Part shown: positions 40,835 through 51,520 of the stretch, in pieces
Numbering within the stretch: position 1 is the stretch's first letter
How the letters are laid out: each line of letters starts with the position of its first letter
From: Alteromonas aquimaris
GTDB lineage: Bacteria > Pseudomonadota > Gammaproteobacteria > Enterobacterales > Alteromonadaceae
DNA length: 64,000 bases
Assembly (NCBI RefSeq): GCF_026183695.1
Contig: NZ_JAPFRD010000005.1
Span: 62,001-126,000 of the forward strand
Direction: 5' to 3'
Notes under the pieces: model-generated
The model's input: only the letters and a program-made list of their open reading frames with translations
What the model was told of the DNA's origin: nothing
Database searches by the model: none
Position numbers and translations under genes: made by a program

Positions 40835-41345
40835 TGCGTCTTGTCGACCCTCCTATGCGCGGGAGAACTCTTTTCGCGCACTTACGATCCCTTTGCATGT
40901 CTGCGAGACTCAGTGTTTAACAGATACTCTTTTGGCATCACTATGCCTGGGCGGGGCATAATTACGTTTACCCTCCATAACCAGGATGTAGGGGCCTATT
41001 TACATTAATCCCCGCTACAATTTGCTCACTCAGCGCGTGAATTTATTCACTTTCGACAAGCCAGTTATATGAAATTTTAGTGGGTCTAAATCGAACGCGA
41101 TTGGTGCTGCTAAACGTCCAAAGCGCCGCTGCCAAAGGAAGGTTAAGATGGATATCTATTCCCCGTTACACTGACTCCACGGGTTCTAGCATCCTTCACT
41201 TTTCACCAAAGCGCCTTGACTCGTTACCCGCTTCTATCTCTGCGCAGATCCAACATCAATGCGGTTTGACATCTATCATGCGTAAAAATAGTGATAGGGG
41301 AACCCTTGTCGCTTAGTGTTTAGTTGGGCAGCAACGCGAGATCGA
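40835..41345. other. Long intergenic stretch holding the second dispersed repeat copy
   Basis: A six-base hairpin TGCGCG/CGCGCA (40856-40880) lies just after the antiporter gene. The only other notable feature is the repeat at 41004-41159. An open frame at 41080-41316 is in a different frame from the conserved peptide pattern and has no family resemblance. Confidence 0.55.
41004..41159 (+). repeat. Diverged dispersed repeat, copy B
   Basis: This is the partner of 4635-4790. The same-frame reading gives LTQRVNLFTFDKPVI-stop, then NFSGSKSNAIGAAKRPKRR and on past an aligned Tyr-Ser pair to a TGA at 41161-41163. The first stop seen in copy A is a Gln codon here, while the second (TGA, 41070-41072) is shared. 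The alignment with copy A is ungapped, and both lie in intergenic DNA on the same strand. Confidence 0.6.
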
Positions 41346-41576
41346 TCACGCCACCTTATCTTTCTCTAAATCATCAAACTGCTTTTTCAAGTCATAGTTA
41401 CTGTCAGTGACGATTTTTTCTAACACCTCTATGCGTTCTTTAAGCTGGGCGACTTCAGATTCTAACTGTGAAACATCCCTACTGGCTTTTTTTACGTTTT
41501 TAGATCGCAACGAGTCTGTTATTGAAACAATTGCCCAGGCTATAATGCCCACAATGGCGATAGCAGTCATATTCAT
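41346..41576 (-). CDS. Small PspB-like membrane protein with coiled coil
   Basis: The product has 76 residues. One N-terminal membrane helix (MTAIAIVGIIAWAIVSI) is followed by a basic stretch and a heptad coiled coil (SQLESEVAQLKERIEVLEKIV). The layout and the LKERIEVLEKIV segment resemble phage-shock protein B, which controls PspF/PspA through PspC, but no psp genes are adjacent. The role is therefore open. It has an AAGGACAAAAAG ribosome binding stretch before the ATG. Confidence 0.75.
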   Translation of the reverse strand: MNMTAIAIVGIIAWAIVSITDSLRSKNVKKASRDVSQLESEVAQLKERIEVLEKIVTDSNYDLKKQFDDLEKDKVA

Positions 41577-41727
41577 CTTTTTGTCCTTACCAGTTCGATA
41601 TAATTTGAGTTTAATGTGAATTGAACAAAAATTCTTCTTTTTTGCCTAATTCAGTTGAACTTGAGACAGCAATATACTGGCCAAGGATAAAAAAATCATT
41701 ATATTCAATAAGGTAGGTATGCTTTAA

Positions 41728-42400
<673 letters not shown>

Positions 42401-42491
42401 GGTACTCGTTCATATCCTTTGCTTTAGTTGAGAATTTTTATTTTTATTATTTTAAAACTACCTCTTAAAGATGATGCTTTTGTGACAAAAT

Positions 42492-43904
42492 TCAAGGGGA
42501 AAGCCCAAATTCTGTTCGATCATGCTTTACGTCAGCTGAATGACGTTCTTCTAACCAGACTAAAGTGTCAAAATAACGTCGTATGTTTTCTACGTATTGT
42601 TTTGCTTCATCACCACGTGCATACCCGTATTTGGTGGTACGGTAATATTTCTTTTGCCTCAGCAGAGGCAACCGTTGTTTAACCTCTACCCACAGATCAG
42701 GATCAGCGCCCTGTCTTTCGGTTAAAACTCTGGCGTCTTCCAGGTGGCCTAATCCCAGATTATAGGCGGCGAGCGCCATCCACAACCGATCCGGAAGGGG
42801 AATGCGATCAGGAATGCGACTCACCAAACTGGAAAAATACTGTGCACCGCCCCGGATACTTTGTTCAGCGTCAATTCTTGAGGTGACATTCATATCCCTG
42901 GCCGTATTTCGGGTAAGCATCATCAGACCTTTTACTCCTGTAACTGAGACGGCATCAGGTTGCCAGTGGCTTTCCTGATAACTCATTGCAGCCAGTAAGC
43001 GCCAGTCAATGTCACCAGCGTATTGTTTAAACCAGTCTTTATAGTGTGGCAGTTCTGTTTTTGCCGCTTGGATAAAGGAGCGGGTATCAACATAATTAAA
43101 TTTTCTAATATGGCCGAAATATTTGTCTTCCAACACTCTGAAACGACCATTTTGTTGAATGAGCCCAAAATATTCGATGAGAGCAGCACGAAGAGAATCA
43201 TCCTGTGAAGGATTGAGTAACCAAGCCACAGGTAGCAACGGGCGGACAGTGAATCCTATACTTAACTGCGGATAACGCCTACGCTGAATCGCAAGCGCAT
43301 TGGAATCAGCTAGTGTGTACGGTAAAGCCCCTTCTGCAACCATTTGCAGAAGTTCTTCTGCGTCTTTATCTGCGGTGGATTGCCAGGTTAAATCTGGGAT
43401 GTCTGCTGCTTCATGCAATAATGTCTGGGCATGACTGCTACCTTCAACCACTAACAACGTATCGGTAAGATCAGTCAGCGTACGCGGACGTTCTTCCCCT
43501 TGGCGAAATACCAGCTTATGACTGACTTGCTGATAGGCTGGGCCAAGTTTAAATTGCGAAGACACAGCAGGGGTGATGGCATCGCCGGATGCACCAATAT
43601 CCATATGACCGCTAGTGATCTGAGCAAGTAATGCTGGATAGGAATAAAAGGGGTATACCTGCAGTTTTAATCCCAGATAATCGGCAAACCCCTTTGCCAG
43701 TTCGTATTCGAAACCCATCGGGCCGTCCGGCCCGATATAGTATGTCGTACGACCATATACGGTACCTAGCTTAAGTACTTTCCCCTCCACCAGATCGTTA
43801 AGCGAATTAGGAACGTGGAGTGGCTGGCAACTTGTCAGCATGAGACTGGTTAATAAGGGGACCAGGTATTTAAATTTAATAAACCAACTGCTTTTCATTG
43901 TCAC
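42492..43904 (-). CDS. mltF: Membrane-bound lytic murein transglycosylase F
   Basis: MltF cleaves peptidoglycan glycan strands at the outer membrane's inner face. The protein has 470 residues (E. coli 518). A lipoprotein signal with LTSC near residue 26 is followed by a substrate-binding-protein-like regulatory domain (about 40-265) and a C-terminal SLT domain in which the catalytic Glu lies in AAMSYQESHW near residue 312. LMMLTRNTARDM and LAAYNLGLGHLEDAR are typical of the SLT core. It is divergent from purL, as often found. Confidence 0.94.
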   Translation of the reverse strand: MTMKSSWFIKFKYLVPLLTSLMLTSCQPLHVPNSLNDLVEGKVLKLGTVYGRTTYYIGPDGPMGFEYELAKGFADYLGLKLQVYPFYSYPALLAQITSGHMDIGASGDAITPAVSSQFKLGPAYQQVSHKLVFRQGEERPRTLTDLTDTLLVVEGSSHAQTLLHEAADIPDLTWQSTADKDAEELLQMVAEGALPYTLADSNALAIQRRRYPQLSIGFTVRPLLPVAWLLNPSQDDSLRAALIEYFGLIQQNGRFRVLEDKYFGHIRKFNYVDTRSFIQAAKTELPHYKDWFKQYAGDIDWRLLAAMSYQESHWQPDAVSVTGVKGLMMLTRNTARDMNVTSRIDAEQSIRGGAQYFSSLVSRIPDRIPLPDRLWMALAAYNLGLGHLEDARVLTERQGADPDLWVEVKQRLPLLRQKKYYRTTKYGYARGDEAKQYVENIRRYFDTLVWLEERHSADVKHDRTEFGLSP

Positions 43905-43920
43905 ATCGAAGCCAAAATCT

Positions 43921-43966
43921 TTTAACCAGATAAAAAATCACTTAAGTGATGTTATTGCTGGTTAAA
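43921..43966. repeat. Nested palindromes between mltF and purL
   Basis: TTTAACCAG (43921-43929) and CTGGTTAAA (43958-43966) form a perfect nine-base outer dyad. Between them ATCACTTAAGTGAT (43937-43950) is a perfect 14-base palindrome. It lies in the divergent promoter region, so an operator is the simplest reading; it does not look like a PurR box. Confidence 0.6.
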
Positions 43967-43984
43967 AATTCCGTCAAATTCCTC

Positions 43985-43990
43985 TATAAT
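43985..43990 (+). promoter_or_regulatory. purL promoter -10
   Basis: A consensus TATAAT lies 84 bases before purL. The -35 is poor (GTTAAA around 43961). A leader hairpin GAAACC/GGTTTC follows at 44017-44045. Confidence 0.45.
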
Positions 43991-44068
43991 CCGCGCCGCA
44001 ATCTTCTCAAACTTTAGAAACCATTTTTCTTCAGAAAACGGTTTCCACACTACTTTAGGTAAAGCGAT

Positions 44069-47000
44069 ATGTTGGTCCTAAGAGGCGCGCCTGCACTGTC
44101 TGTTTTCAGACAAACTAAACTGATTGAGTTGTTGGGTCAATCAGGTATTGCTGTAGATGGTATTCACAGCGAGTTTGTTCACCTTGTTTCATCTACCTCT
44201 CCTTTAACTGAACAGCAAGCCAGTGTGCTAGATAAGTTGCTGACATATGGTGCTTACGAAGTAAATCATGAGGGCGCTACAGGTACCTTATTTTTTGTCA
44301 CCCCAAGGCCCGGAACCATATCGCCATGGTCGTCAAAGGCAACTGATATTGCGCACAACTGCGGTCTAAAATCAATCGAGCGGATTGAAAGGGGGATCGC
44401 GTTTTATCTGCAAACCGCTACGGCGTTAACCTCAGAACAATATCAAACAGCTGCTTCACTACTGCATGATCGTATGGTCGAAACGGTATTTCGAAGCCTG
44501 GAAGATGCCAATATTCTGTTTACTCATACTGACGCTAAGACCTATTCGGTTGTAGACATTCTAGGGCAAGGTAAGGCTGCTTTAGAACAAGCCAATAGCC
44601 AATTGGGACTGGCGCTAGCAGATGACGAAGTGGATTACCTGTATGACAACTTTGTTCGCTTGAATCGCAATCCAAATGACGTTGAGCTGTACATGTTTGC
44701 ACAAGCAAACTCAGAACATTGCCGTCATAAAATTTTTAACGCAAGTTGGACCATTGATGGCGAAGAACAGAAAAAATCGCTATTCAAAATGATCAAAAAC
44801 ACGTATGAGATGTGTCCTGATCATGTTTATTCGGCTTACAAAGATAACGCGGCGGTAATGGAAGGCTGGAAAGCGGGTCGCTTCTTTCCTGATCCCCAAT
44901 CTCATCAATATGAATATCATCATGAAAATATAGATATTCTCATGAAGGTCGAAACCCATAATCACCCCACGGCGATTTCTCCGTTCCCGGGAGCTGCAAC
45001 AGGCTCAGGCGGCGAAATTCGTGACGAGGGGGCTACGGGTAGAGGTTCTAAACCCAAAGCCGGCCTGGTGGGCTTTAGCGTTTCTAACCTTAACTTACCT
45101 GATGCACCACAACCATGGGAACATGATTACGGTAAACCACAGCGAATTGTCAGTGCGCTTGAAATTATGACCCATGGCCCATTGGGCGGTGCTGCGTTCA
45201 ACAACGAATTTGGTCGGCCTAACTTGCTTGGCTATTTCAGAACCTATGAACAGAAAGTCAATAGCTTTAATGGCGTAGAAGTACGCGGGTACCACAAACC
45301 CATTATGATTGCAGGTGGGTTAGGTAATATTCGCCGAGAGCATGTGGAAAAAGGTGAAATCACGGTAGGAGCTAAGCTTATCGTACTTGGTGGGCCAGCG
45401 ATGAACATCGGTCTGGGGGGAGGGGCTGCCTCCTCTGTGGCGTCTGGCCAATCCAGCGAAGATTTAGACTTTGCTTCTGTACAGCGAGATAACCCGGAAA
45501 TGGAAAGGCGCTGTCAGGAAGTCATCGATGCTTGCTGGCAGTTGGGCGAACAAAATCCTATTCAATTTATCCATGATGTCGGCGCGGGAGGGTTATCCAA
45601 CGCCCTGCCTGAGTTAGTAAATGACGGGGGGCGTGGCGGTAAATTTGAATTACGCAAAGTGCTCAGTGATGAACAAGGTATGACACCGCTTGAACTGTGG
45701 TGTAATGAATCCCAGGAACGTTATGTGCTTTCCGTCGCCCCTGAGAATTTAGAGAGGTTTACGGCAATCTGTGAACGCGAACGCGCACCATTTGCCGTGG
45801 TGGGGGAGGCCACCGAAGAACGTCATCTGTTGTTAAATGACAGTCACTTCGATAATCAACCTATTGATATGCCTTTGGATGTGTTGTTAGGTAAGCCACC
45901 GAAAATGCATCGCGATGTACAATCATCAACGGTAGCGGGTACTGCGTTTGACCGCAGTGAAGTCAGCATTCAAGATGCCGCTCAGCGTATTTTACGTTTA
46001 CCCACAGTAGCAGAAAAAACGTTCCTGATAACCATAGGTGACCGTTCGGTTACTGGTATGGTGGCGCGTGATCAGATGGTGGGCCCTTGGCAAGTACCGG
46101 TTGCTGACGTTGCGGTAACGACCTCAGCGTTTGATACTTACCAGGGAGAAGCGATGGCAATGGGTGAACGCACCCCGATAGCGCTCCTTTCCCATGCTGC
46201 GTCTGCCAGAATGGCGGTGGGCGAGGCTCTTACCAATATTGCTGCAGCCGATATTCAGGACATTAAGCGTATTAAACTCTCTGCAAACTGGATGACCGCC
46301 GCGGGTCATCCTGGTGAAGACGCAGGGCTGTACGAAGCGGTTAAGGCTGTCGGGGAAGAGTTGTGTCCGGCATTAGGACTTACCATCCCTGTGGGTAAAG
46401 ACTCCATGTCGATGAAAACGGCGTGGCACGATGAAGAAGGTAAGGAAAAAGCAGTAACGGCACCGCTGTCGTTAGTTATCTCAGCGTTTGGTGCTGTGCA
46501 GGATGTGCGTAAAACGCTTACCCCCCAACTGAAAACCAATATAGGTGAAAGTCGCTTATTGCTGCTTGATTTAGGCGCTGGACATAATCGCCTAGGCGCA
46601 AGTTGCTTGACCCAGGTTTACGGTCAATTAGGCGATAAACCAGCGGATGTTATTAGCTCCGCCATTCTACTCAATTTTTTCAAGGCTATTCAGAAACTCA
46701 TTAGCAAGGGACTGATACATGCCTATCACGACCGCTCTGATGGCGGATTATTTGTTACGCTCGCAGAAATGGCGTTTGCGGGTAAAACGGGGATCAGCGT
46801 TGACTTGGATAGCCTTGATAATGATGATATCGCCGTTTTGTTTAACGAAGAGTTAGGCGCGGTAATTCAAGTAAAAGACGAAGAATGGACTCAGGTAAAC
46901 GAAATTTTAACTGAATATGAATTGCAAAACTTGACGCACTCTATTGGCCGGTTGAATAGTCAGGATAGTGTGGAAATAAAGCGAAATGGGATCGCACTAT

Positions 47001-47968
47001 TCTCTGATAGTCGTGTGAATTTAAGAACCATGTGGGCTGAAACCACTCATATCATGCAAAAACTTCGCGACAATCCAGAGTGTGCAGATGAAGAGCATCA
47101 GGCTAAACAGGATGCAGCTGATCCTGGACTGCATGCCAAACTGACTTATGATGTGAATGAAGATGTTGCAGCCCCTTATATTGTTAAAGGGCACAGGCCA
47201 ACGGTCGCTATTTTGCGAGAACAGGGTGTGAATTCGCATCTTGAAATGGCCGCCGCTTTTACCCGCGCAGGGTTTAATGCAATAGATGTACATATGAATG
47301 ACGTGCTAAGCGGTCAGGTGACCTTGGATAGCTTCAACGGCCTTGCCGCGTGCGGAGGTTTCTCATATGGTGACGTACTCGGCGCAGGTGAAGGCTGGGC
47401 AAAATCTATTCTTTTCAATGCGCGAGCTCGCGATGAATTCAGTAAGTTTTTCGCCCGTCAGGCCACCTTCAGTCTGGGCGTATGTAATGGCTGTCAGATG
47501 TTATCCAACCTGAAGAGTTTGATCCCGGGCACGGAACATTGGCCGCATTTTGTTACTAACCGTTCCGAACGATTTGAAGCGCGCGTGGCGATGGTAGAAG
47601 TACAGCCTTCTGCATCGGTCCTATTTACTGATATGGCTGGCTCAAGGATGCCTATTGCGGTTTCCCACGGAGAAGGGTTGGCGCAATTTAGCAAAGCTGA
47701 AGCGTTAACCGCGGTGAATGCCGCAAATCAGGTATCGTTGCGTTACATTGATAATAACGGTCAAATCGCTTCACGTTACCCTGCCAATCCTAATGGATCG
47801 CCAGAAGGGATTACCGGTCTAACCTCACAAGATGGGCGTTGTACCATCATGATGCCTCACCCAGAACGCGTATTTAGAACGGTTGCTAACTCTTGGCATC
47901 CTGACGACTGGCAGGAAGATAGCGCCTGGATGAGAATTTTCAGAAACGCACGAGTATTTGTGGGCTAA
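44069..47968 (+). CDS. purL: Phosphoribosylformylglycinamidine synthase PurL
   Basis: PurL converts FGAR, glutamine and ATP to FGAM in purine synthesis. This is the large single-chain type, 1299 residues (E. coli 1295). In order: N-terminal PurS-like domain, linker, two AIRS-type halves (with [22 protein letters not shown] and [23 protein letters not shown]), and a C-terminal class I glutaminase (from about 1040) with nucleophile Cys in [11 protein letters not shown] and HGEG plus [10 protein letters not shown] near the end. The gene is monocistronic. Confidence 0.98.
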   Translation: MLVLRGAPALSVFRQTKLIELLGQSGIAVDGIHSEFVHLVSSTSPLTEQQASVLDKLLTYGAYEVNHEGATGTLFFVTPRPGTISPWSSKATDIAHNCGLKSIERIERGIAFYLQTATALTSEQYQTAASLLHDRMVETVFRSLEDANILFTHTDAKTYSVVDILGQGKAALEQANSQLGLALADDEVDYLYDNFVRLNRNPNDVELYMFAQANSEHCRHKIFNASWTIDGEEQKKSLFKMIKNTYEMCPDHVYSAYKDNAAVMEGWKAGRFFPDPQSHQYEYHHENIDILMKVETHNHPTAISPFPGAATGSGGEIRDEGATGRGSKPKAGLVGFSVSNLNLPDAPQPWEHDYGKPQRIVSALEIMTHGPLGGAAFNNEFGRPNLLGYFRTYEQKVNSFNGVEVRGYHKPIMIAGGLGNIRREHVEKGEITVGAKLIVLGGPAMNIGLGGGAASSVASGQSSEDLDFASVQRDNPEMERRCQEVIDACWQLGEQNPIQFIHDVGAGGLSNALPELVNDGGRGGKFELRKVLSDEQGMTPLELWCNESQERYVLSVAPENLERFTAICERERAPFAVVGEATEERHLLLNDSHFDNQPIDMPLDVLLGKPPKMHRDVQSSTVAGTAFDRSEVSIQDAAQRILRLPTVAEKTFLITIGDRSVTGMVARDQMVGPWQVPVADVAVTTSAFDTYQGEAMAMGERTPIALLSHAASARMAVGEALTNIAAADIQDIKRIKLSANWMTAAGHPGEDAGLYEAVKAVGEELCPALGLTIPVGKDSMSMKTAWHDEEGKEKAVTAPLSLVISAFGAVQDVRKTLTPQLKTNIGESRLLLLDLGAGHNRLGASCLTQVYGQLGDKPADVISSAILLNFFKAIQKLISKGLIHAYHDRSDGGLFVTLAEMAFAGKTGISVDLDSLDNDDIAVLFNEELGAVIQVKDEEWTQVNEILTEYELQNLTHSIGRLNSQDSVEIKRNGIALFSDSRVNLRTMWAETTHIMQKLRDNPECADEEHQAKQDAADPGLHAKLTYDVNEDVAAPYIVKGHRPTVAILREQGVNSHLEMAAAFTRAGFNAIDVHMNDVLSGQVTLDSFNGLAACGGFSYGDVLGAGEGWAKSILFNARARDEFSKFFARQATFSLGVCNGCQMLSNLKSLIPGTEHWPHFVTNRSERFEARVAMVEVQPSASVLFTDMAGSRMPIAVSHGEGLAQFSKAEALTAVNAANQVSLRYIDNNGQIASRYPANPNGSPEGITGLTSQDGRCTIMMPHPERVFRTVANSWHPDDWQEDSAWMRIFRNARVFVG

Positions 47969-47980
47969 TTGCTATAACGT

Positions 47981-48019
47981 GTTGACAAGATGTGGGTTTT
48001 TGCCTCATATCTTGTCAAC
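47981..48019 (+). terminator. Long hairpin after purL, without U-tract
   Basis: GTTGACAAGAT (47981-47991) and ATCTTGTCAAC (48009-48019) are perfect 11-base arms. Further pairing GTGGG/CCTCAT with wobbles extends the stem, and the loop is T-rich. GCCACTG follows rather than a T-run. It starts 12 bases after the purL stop and probably ends or stabilises its mRNA. Confidence 0.6.
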
Positions 48020-48147
48020 GCCACTGATTTAGTCTAAAGTAGCGTCTCGCTAAGGAATGCACAAATAGATGAAGGAAAACGAATGCGCTAGTCTGGGCAT
48101 ATTGTTCAGGTAGTCAATGAGCCTATAAAAATAAAAAAGAGACGGCT

Positions 48148-48297
48148 ATGAATCGCTCAACAAGAGGTTTCGGCTTAACTGGGGTTGCTATTGCAGTGCT
48201 GTTTATGATTTTGACAGCAATATTTAGTACTTCTGCCAAAGCCGCTAAATTAGATCAAAATAACTTAACGTCTGCGATTGCGTTCCCGATTAATTAA
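48148..48297 (+). CDS. Possible 49-residue secreted or membrane peptide
   Basis: An ATG-to-TAA frame encodes a short basic start (MNRSTRGFG), a hydrophobic core (GVAIAVLFMILTAIF) and a good signal-peptidase site (STSAKA), leaving a mature end of about 16-18 residues (AKLDQNNLTSAIAFPIN). The last 33 bases overlap the 3' end of smrA antisense. The upstream AAAAAAGAGACGG could serve as a weak ribosome binding site. I do not recognise a family; the signal-peptide architecture is the only support. Confidence 0.42.
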   Translation: MNRSTRGFGLTGVAIAVLFMILTAIFSTSAKAAKLDQNNLTSAIAFPIN

Positions 48298-48849
48298 CTT
48301 CTGATCTGGGTGTTTTTTCAATAAAGCGTATGTCGCGCCTAAACCGCCATGCATTGGCTGCGCGGTGTGAAATGCTATTACCTCGTCTAACTCACGCAAC
48401 CATCTGTTCAAATAACTTTTCTTTAATCCGGGAAAAGGTTGACTCTGCTCTCCTTTGCCATGTTGAATAAGTATCGCTCGCATGCCCTGTTCATGGCACT
48501 TTAACACGGTCTGGTAAAGAACATCTCGACTTTGGTTGAGTGTTAAGCCTTTTAGCGACAGGCGGTGTTCGAGGGCATATTTTCCTAACCGGAGGTTTTT
48601 AAAAACCCCATCTTGTATGCCGGGTTGTTGGAAGCTAATAAAATCGTCAGGAGAAACGGGAACCACCGCCTCCAGGCTTAATGGATTGACAAAGGCAGGC
48701 TTGCGGTCTTTGTTGTGTGCAAGCTTATTGGCTTTTTGCGCCAGGCTATTTTTTGGGGAGTGAAGATTAATCTTGTCATCAGCTGGTAATGGTTTTACAT
48801 CTGAAAACGCTTCGAAAAAAGATAAATCATCGTGATCTGATGAAGACAT
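48265..48849 (-). CDS. smrA: Smr domain endonuclease SmrA
   Basis: From ATG 48849 the protein has 194 residues. The N-terminal half (residues 1-95) is charged and poorly ordered. The Smr domain from about 95 on shows RLSLKGLTLNQSRDVLYQTVLKCHEQGMRAILIQHGKGEQS and QPMHGGLGATYALLKKH, matching SmrA/YdaL, which has DNA-nicking activity in E. coli. An AGGAGG site just before ATG 48849 decides this start over an ATG at 48885. It is followed (upstream of its start) by the tRNA-Arg gene on the same strand. Confidence 0.92.
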   Translation of the reverse strand: MSSSDHDDLSFFEAFSDVKPLPADDKINLHSPKNSLAQKANKLAHNKDRKPAFVNPLSLEAVVPVSPDDFISFQQPGIQDGVFKNLRLGKYALEHRLSLKGLTLNQSRDVLYQTVLKCHEQGMRAILIQHGKGEQSQPFPGLKKSYLNRWLRELDEVIAFHTAQPMHGGLGATYALLKKHPDQKLINRERNRRR

Positions 48850-48949
48850 GTACCCCTCCTGAGAATGACTGCTCAATAATCTCAATTAGTCTTACGTACT
48901 ATTTATGACCATGGGTCAAAAATGCAAGTTTAACCAGAACATCACATTA

Positions 48950-49026
48950 TGGCGTCCCCACCGCGACTTGAACGCAGATCTAAAGCTTAGGAGGCTCTTG
49001 TTTTATCCAGTTAAACTATAGGGACG
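48950..49026 (-). tRNA. tRNA-Arg (anticodon CCU)
   Basis: A 77-base cloverleaf with encoded CCA can be drawn. The acceptor stem is CGTCCCT with GGGGACG, the D stem GTTT/AAAC, the anticodon stem AGAGC/GCTTT with loop CTCCTAA (48987-48993, anticodon CCT), and the T arm CTGCG/CGCGG with loop TTCAAGT. It closely follows E. coli argW. It reads AGG codons. tRNA-Arg(CCU) genes are frequent integration sites, but no integrase or repeated 3' end is seen here. Confidence 0.93.
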
Positions 49027-49328
49027 TTACGCCGCAAGTATTGTAGTCAAAATTGTAAGTCTTGTTAAGACTCACCCCAAAACGATACGAATGCTGTGGA
49101 CACGCATTCTCATCATATTAGCCGCCTACCTCAGCGGTTACCATGGGCATAGTTCAAGCATCAATAGGTGAGTAAAAAATGGTGTTTACCTAGCCTTGTG
49201 ACCCGTCGTAGATTAATGTCAGCTTTTTGCTGTGTATATACCGAAGGTGAGAATAAATTATTTCCTTTCATTCCGCTTTCCACCTACTACTATCTAAGGT
49301 ACTTGAGTTAAGAGGTGGAAAAGTCCGG
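49027..49328. other. Intergenic stretch between tRNA-Arg and the dehydrogenase gene
   Basis: It holds the tRNA promoter region and a small inverted repeat AGTCTTG/AAGACT around 49050-49070. AAGAGGTGG before 49329 is the probable ribosome binding region of the next gene. Nothing else is recognised. Confidence 0.5.
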
Positions 49329-50321
49329 ATGAAAGTTGCCGTGTTCAGCACAAAATCCTATGAGAAAGCGCTGTTAGCAAAGGTGTCAGAGACCTCAGAG
49401 TTGAAGTTCACCTATTTTACCCATTCTCTAAATGCGATCACTGCGACATTAGGAGATAAGTTCGAAGCTATTTGCGTTTTCGTTAATGACGACGTGAATA
49501 GTCAGGTTGTCAATATGCTCGCCAAGCAAAATATCCGCCATATCGCGTTACGATGCGCGGGCTATAACAATGTGGATATTGAGACCGCAAGCCGGAACGG
49601 AATCAGGGTGTCACGTGTGCCATCTTATGCCCCTGAAGCGGTAGCGGAGCATGCTGTTGCCTTGATCATGACGCTGAATCGAAAAATCCATAAGGCTTAT
49701 AATCGAATCAGAGAGGGTAATTTCGAACTGAATGGTTTAATGGGATTTAACCTGAAAAATAAACGTGTGGGAGTCATCGGCACAGGACATATCGGTAAGG
49801 CGTTGGTTACCATTATGCGAGGCTTTGGTTGTGAGGTAATTTGCTGTGACCCTGTACCCTCGCCAGAGATAATGGATATGGGCGTAACCTACGTTGACCT
49901 GGATAGACTTTTGACCCAAAGCGATATTGTTTCGCTACATTGTCCTCTCAATGAAAAGACTTATCATTTAATAAATCAAACATCAATCTCACGTATGCGG
50001 GACGGGGTAATGTTGATTAACACCTCTCGTGGAGGGCTGGTTGATTCACAGGCGGTAATCAAAGGGCTAAAGAGCGGAAAAATCGGTTATCTTGGCCTGG
50101 ACGTTTATGAAATGGAGTCAGACTTATTTTTCGAAAACCGCTCAACTGAAATTATTGGTGACGATGTATTTGAGAGGTTAGCCACCTTCCACAATGTAAT
50201 TATCACTGGGCATCAGGGCTTCTTCACACTTGAGGCCATGAATGAAATAGCCAGTACTGTAGTCGCCAACCTGGTGACCTGCAATACACCACAGGCTAAC
50301 CCAGAAAACTTTCTTGTCTAA
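49329..50321 (+). CDS. ldhA: NAD-dependent D-2-hydroxyacid dehydrogenase, D-lactate dehydrogenase type (LdhA-like)
   Basis: The protein has 330 residues (E. coli LdhA 329). It should reduce pyruvate to D-lactate with NADH, a fermentative reaction in the cytoplasm. The Rossmann loop is VGVIGTGHIGKAL near residues 146-158. Catalytic residues of the family are the Arg in INTSRGGLVD, a Glu in the YEMESD region and the His in ITGHQGFFT. Opening KVAVFSTKSYEKALL and RCAGYNNVDIETA match LdhA. It is monocistronic and sits between tRNA-Arg and the flagellar region. Confidence 0.9.
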   Translation: MKVAVFSTKSYEKALLAKVSETSELKFTYFTHSLNAITATLGDKFEAICVFVNDDVNSQVVNMLAKQNIRHIALRCAGYNNVDIETASRNGIRVSRVPSYAPEAVAEHAVALIMTLNRKIHKAYNRIREGNFELNGLMGFNLKNKRVGVIGTGHIGKALVTIMRGFGCEVICCDPVPSPEIMDMGVTYVDLDRLLTQSDIVSLHCPLNEKTYHLINQTSISRMRDGVMLINTSRGGLVDSQAVIKGLKSGKIGYLGLDVYEMESDLFFENRSTEIIGDDVFERLATFHNVIITGHQGFFTLEAMNEIASTVVANLVTCNTPQANPENFLV

Positions 50322-50332
50322 CGCTGGCTGAT

Positions 50333-51520
50333 TTAGCGCTTTGCGACAAAATCATTTGGCTGAATATTAGCCATAATAAAATTACCTACCGGCTCGACGG
50401 TAGCAGTATCCGCAAACGCGGCGACCACTTTTACTTTGCCGGGGTATAAGCGATATTGCAAAAAGCCTTGTCCAAACGCATCCTCAACCATATTCGTTTG
50501 GTATAAAGACAATTCGTCGCCCACTTTAATACCATGCTCTCGACCAATGGACACCTGGATCTGGTCATTGATAATTTTTAGTACTCTGCCAGTAGCTGGA
50601 TGACAGATTAAGGTGTCGGCTACATCTTCAACCAGTTCTGCGAGTGTAGAAGATACGGCGTGACCATAGGACGACTGCCAGAACGTATGACTGCTAGTAT
50701 CTATTTGCGCAAAACGGTCGTATTGCCAGTGCGCGGTGGTGGAATAGTGTTTTCTTAACAACGTGGCACCGTTCATCCCATCAATCAACTGTACATCTAA
50801 TCCGAAGTGTCGACTTGCTTCCTCTTCTTTCCAAAATGCATAAGACGAAGGTTGGTTACGCGCCACACTGATATCTGTAATCGTTCCCGCTAAAATGAAT
50901 TGTGCTTTACTCTGTCGTGCTAAAGCTGGAGCTTGACGCACCACATTTACATCGTCCCAACGCGCTGAGTAAGGGGCGATATAGTTGATGACGACGGTAT
51001 CCGTCGCATTATCAAACTGTGTTTTCAGCCTGCGGCTGGTTTCCTCACCGATTCGATGTAACTGACCATCTTGTGCCTGCAGAGGATGCTGCAAGGGTAA
51101 GTAACTAGTTGCAATTGTTTTTAAATAGGCCGCGGGTTCGCATTGCGCTGTTTGAGGTACAACATCCGCTCTTATTGTGACGGTGACATAATCATCATGC
51201 CAGGTTTCACTAACCAGCTCTACACTGTCTATCTCACCATTGGCCGCAATATGAAACGCTTCGTTTTGCAGAAGGCCATTGGTCAACGTCTGGACACTGC
51301 GTATGGATGCCCCGGCGAACAACAATGCTTGCTTGATTGCCTCATTGGTTGCTTGTTCTTTCGCACGCTCTCTATCCCCTGATATGACCAGCGCTTGCCC
51401 CCGCGCCTCATACCAGACGGCATGACTTTGCCCTTGATAAAAACACAAGCAGGCTAGTAGTAACCATCCTTTAATTATCTTTATACTGCTAATACGGTTT
51501 TCTAAAAGACTGCTTATCAT
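50333..51520 (-). CDS. flgT: Flagellar assembly protein FlgT
   Basis: FlgT forms the H-ring around the basal body in sheathed, sodium-driven flagella of Vibrio and relatives and is needed for the T-ring and motor assembly. The product has 395 residues with an N-terminal hydrophobic export signal (GWLLLACLCFYQGQSHA). The first domain contains ARGQALVISGDRERAKEQATNEAIKQALLFAGA, typical of FlgT. The C-terminal domain is beta-rich (VSIGREHGIKVGDELSLYQ). It is convergent with the dehydrogenase gene and divergent from flgP. Confidence 0.92.
   Translation of the reverse strand: MISSLLENRISSIKIIKGWLLLACLCFYQGQSHAVWYEARGQALVISGDRERAKEQATNEAIKQALLFAGASIRSVQTLTNGLLQNEAFHIAANGEIDSVELVSETWHDDYVTVTIRADVVPQTAQCEPAAYLKTIATSYLPLQHPLQAQDGQLHRIGEETSRRLKTQFDNATDTVVINYIAPYSARWDDVNVVRQAPALARQSKAQFILAGTITDISVARNQPSSYAFWKEEEASRHFGLDVQLIDGMNGATLLRKHYSTTAHWQYDRFAQIDTSSHTFWQSSYGHAVSSTLAELVEDVADTLICHPATGRVLKIINDQIQVSIGREHGIKVGDELSLYQTNMVEDAFGQGFLQYRLYPGKVKVVAAFADTATVEPVGNFIMANIQPNDFVAKR

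Noticed and set aside
41080-41316. Plus-strand frame of 78 codons
   Set aside because: It is in a different frame from the peptide pattern shared by the two dispersed repeats and has no family resemblance or ribosome binding site.
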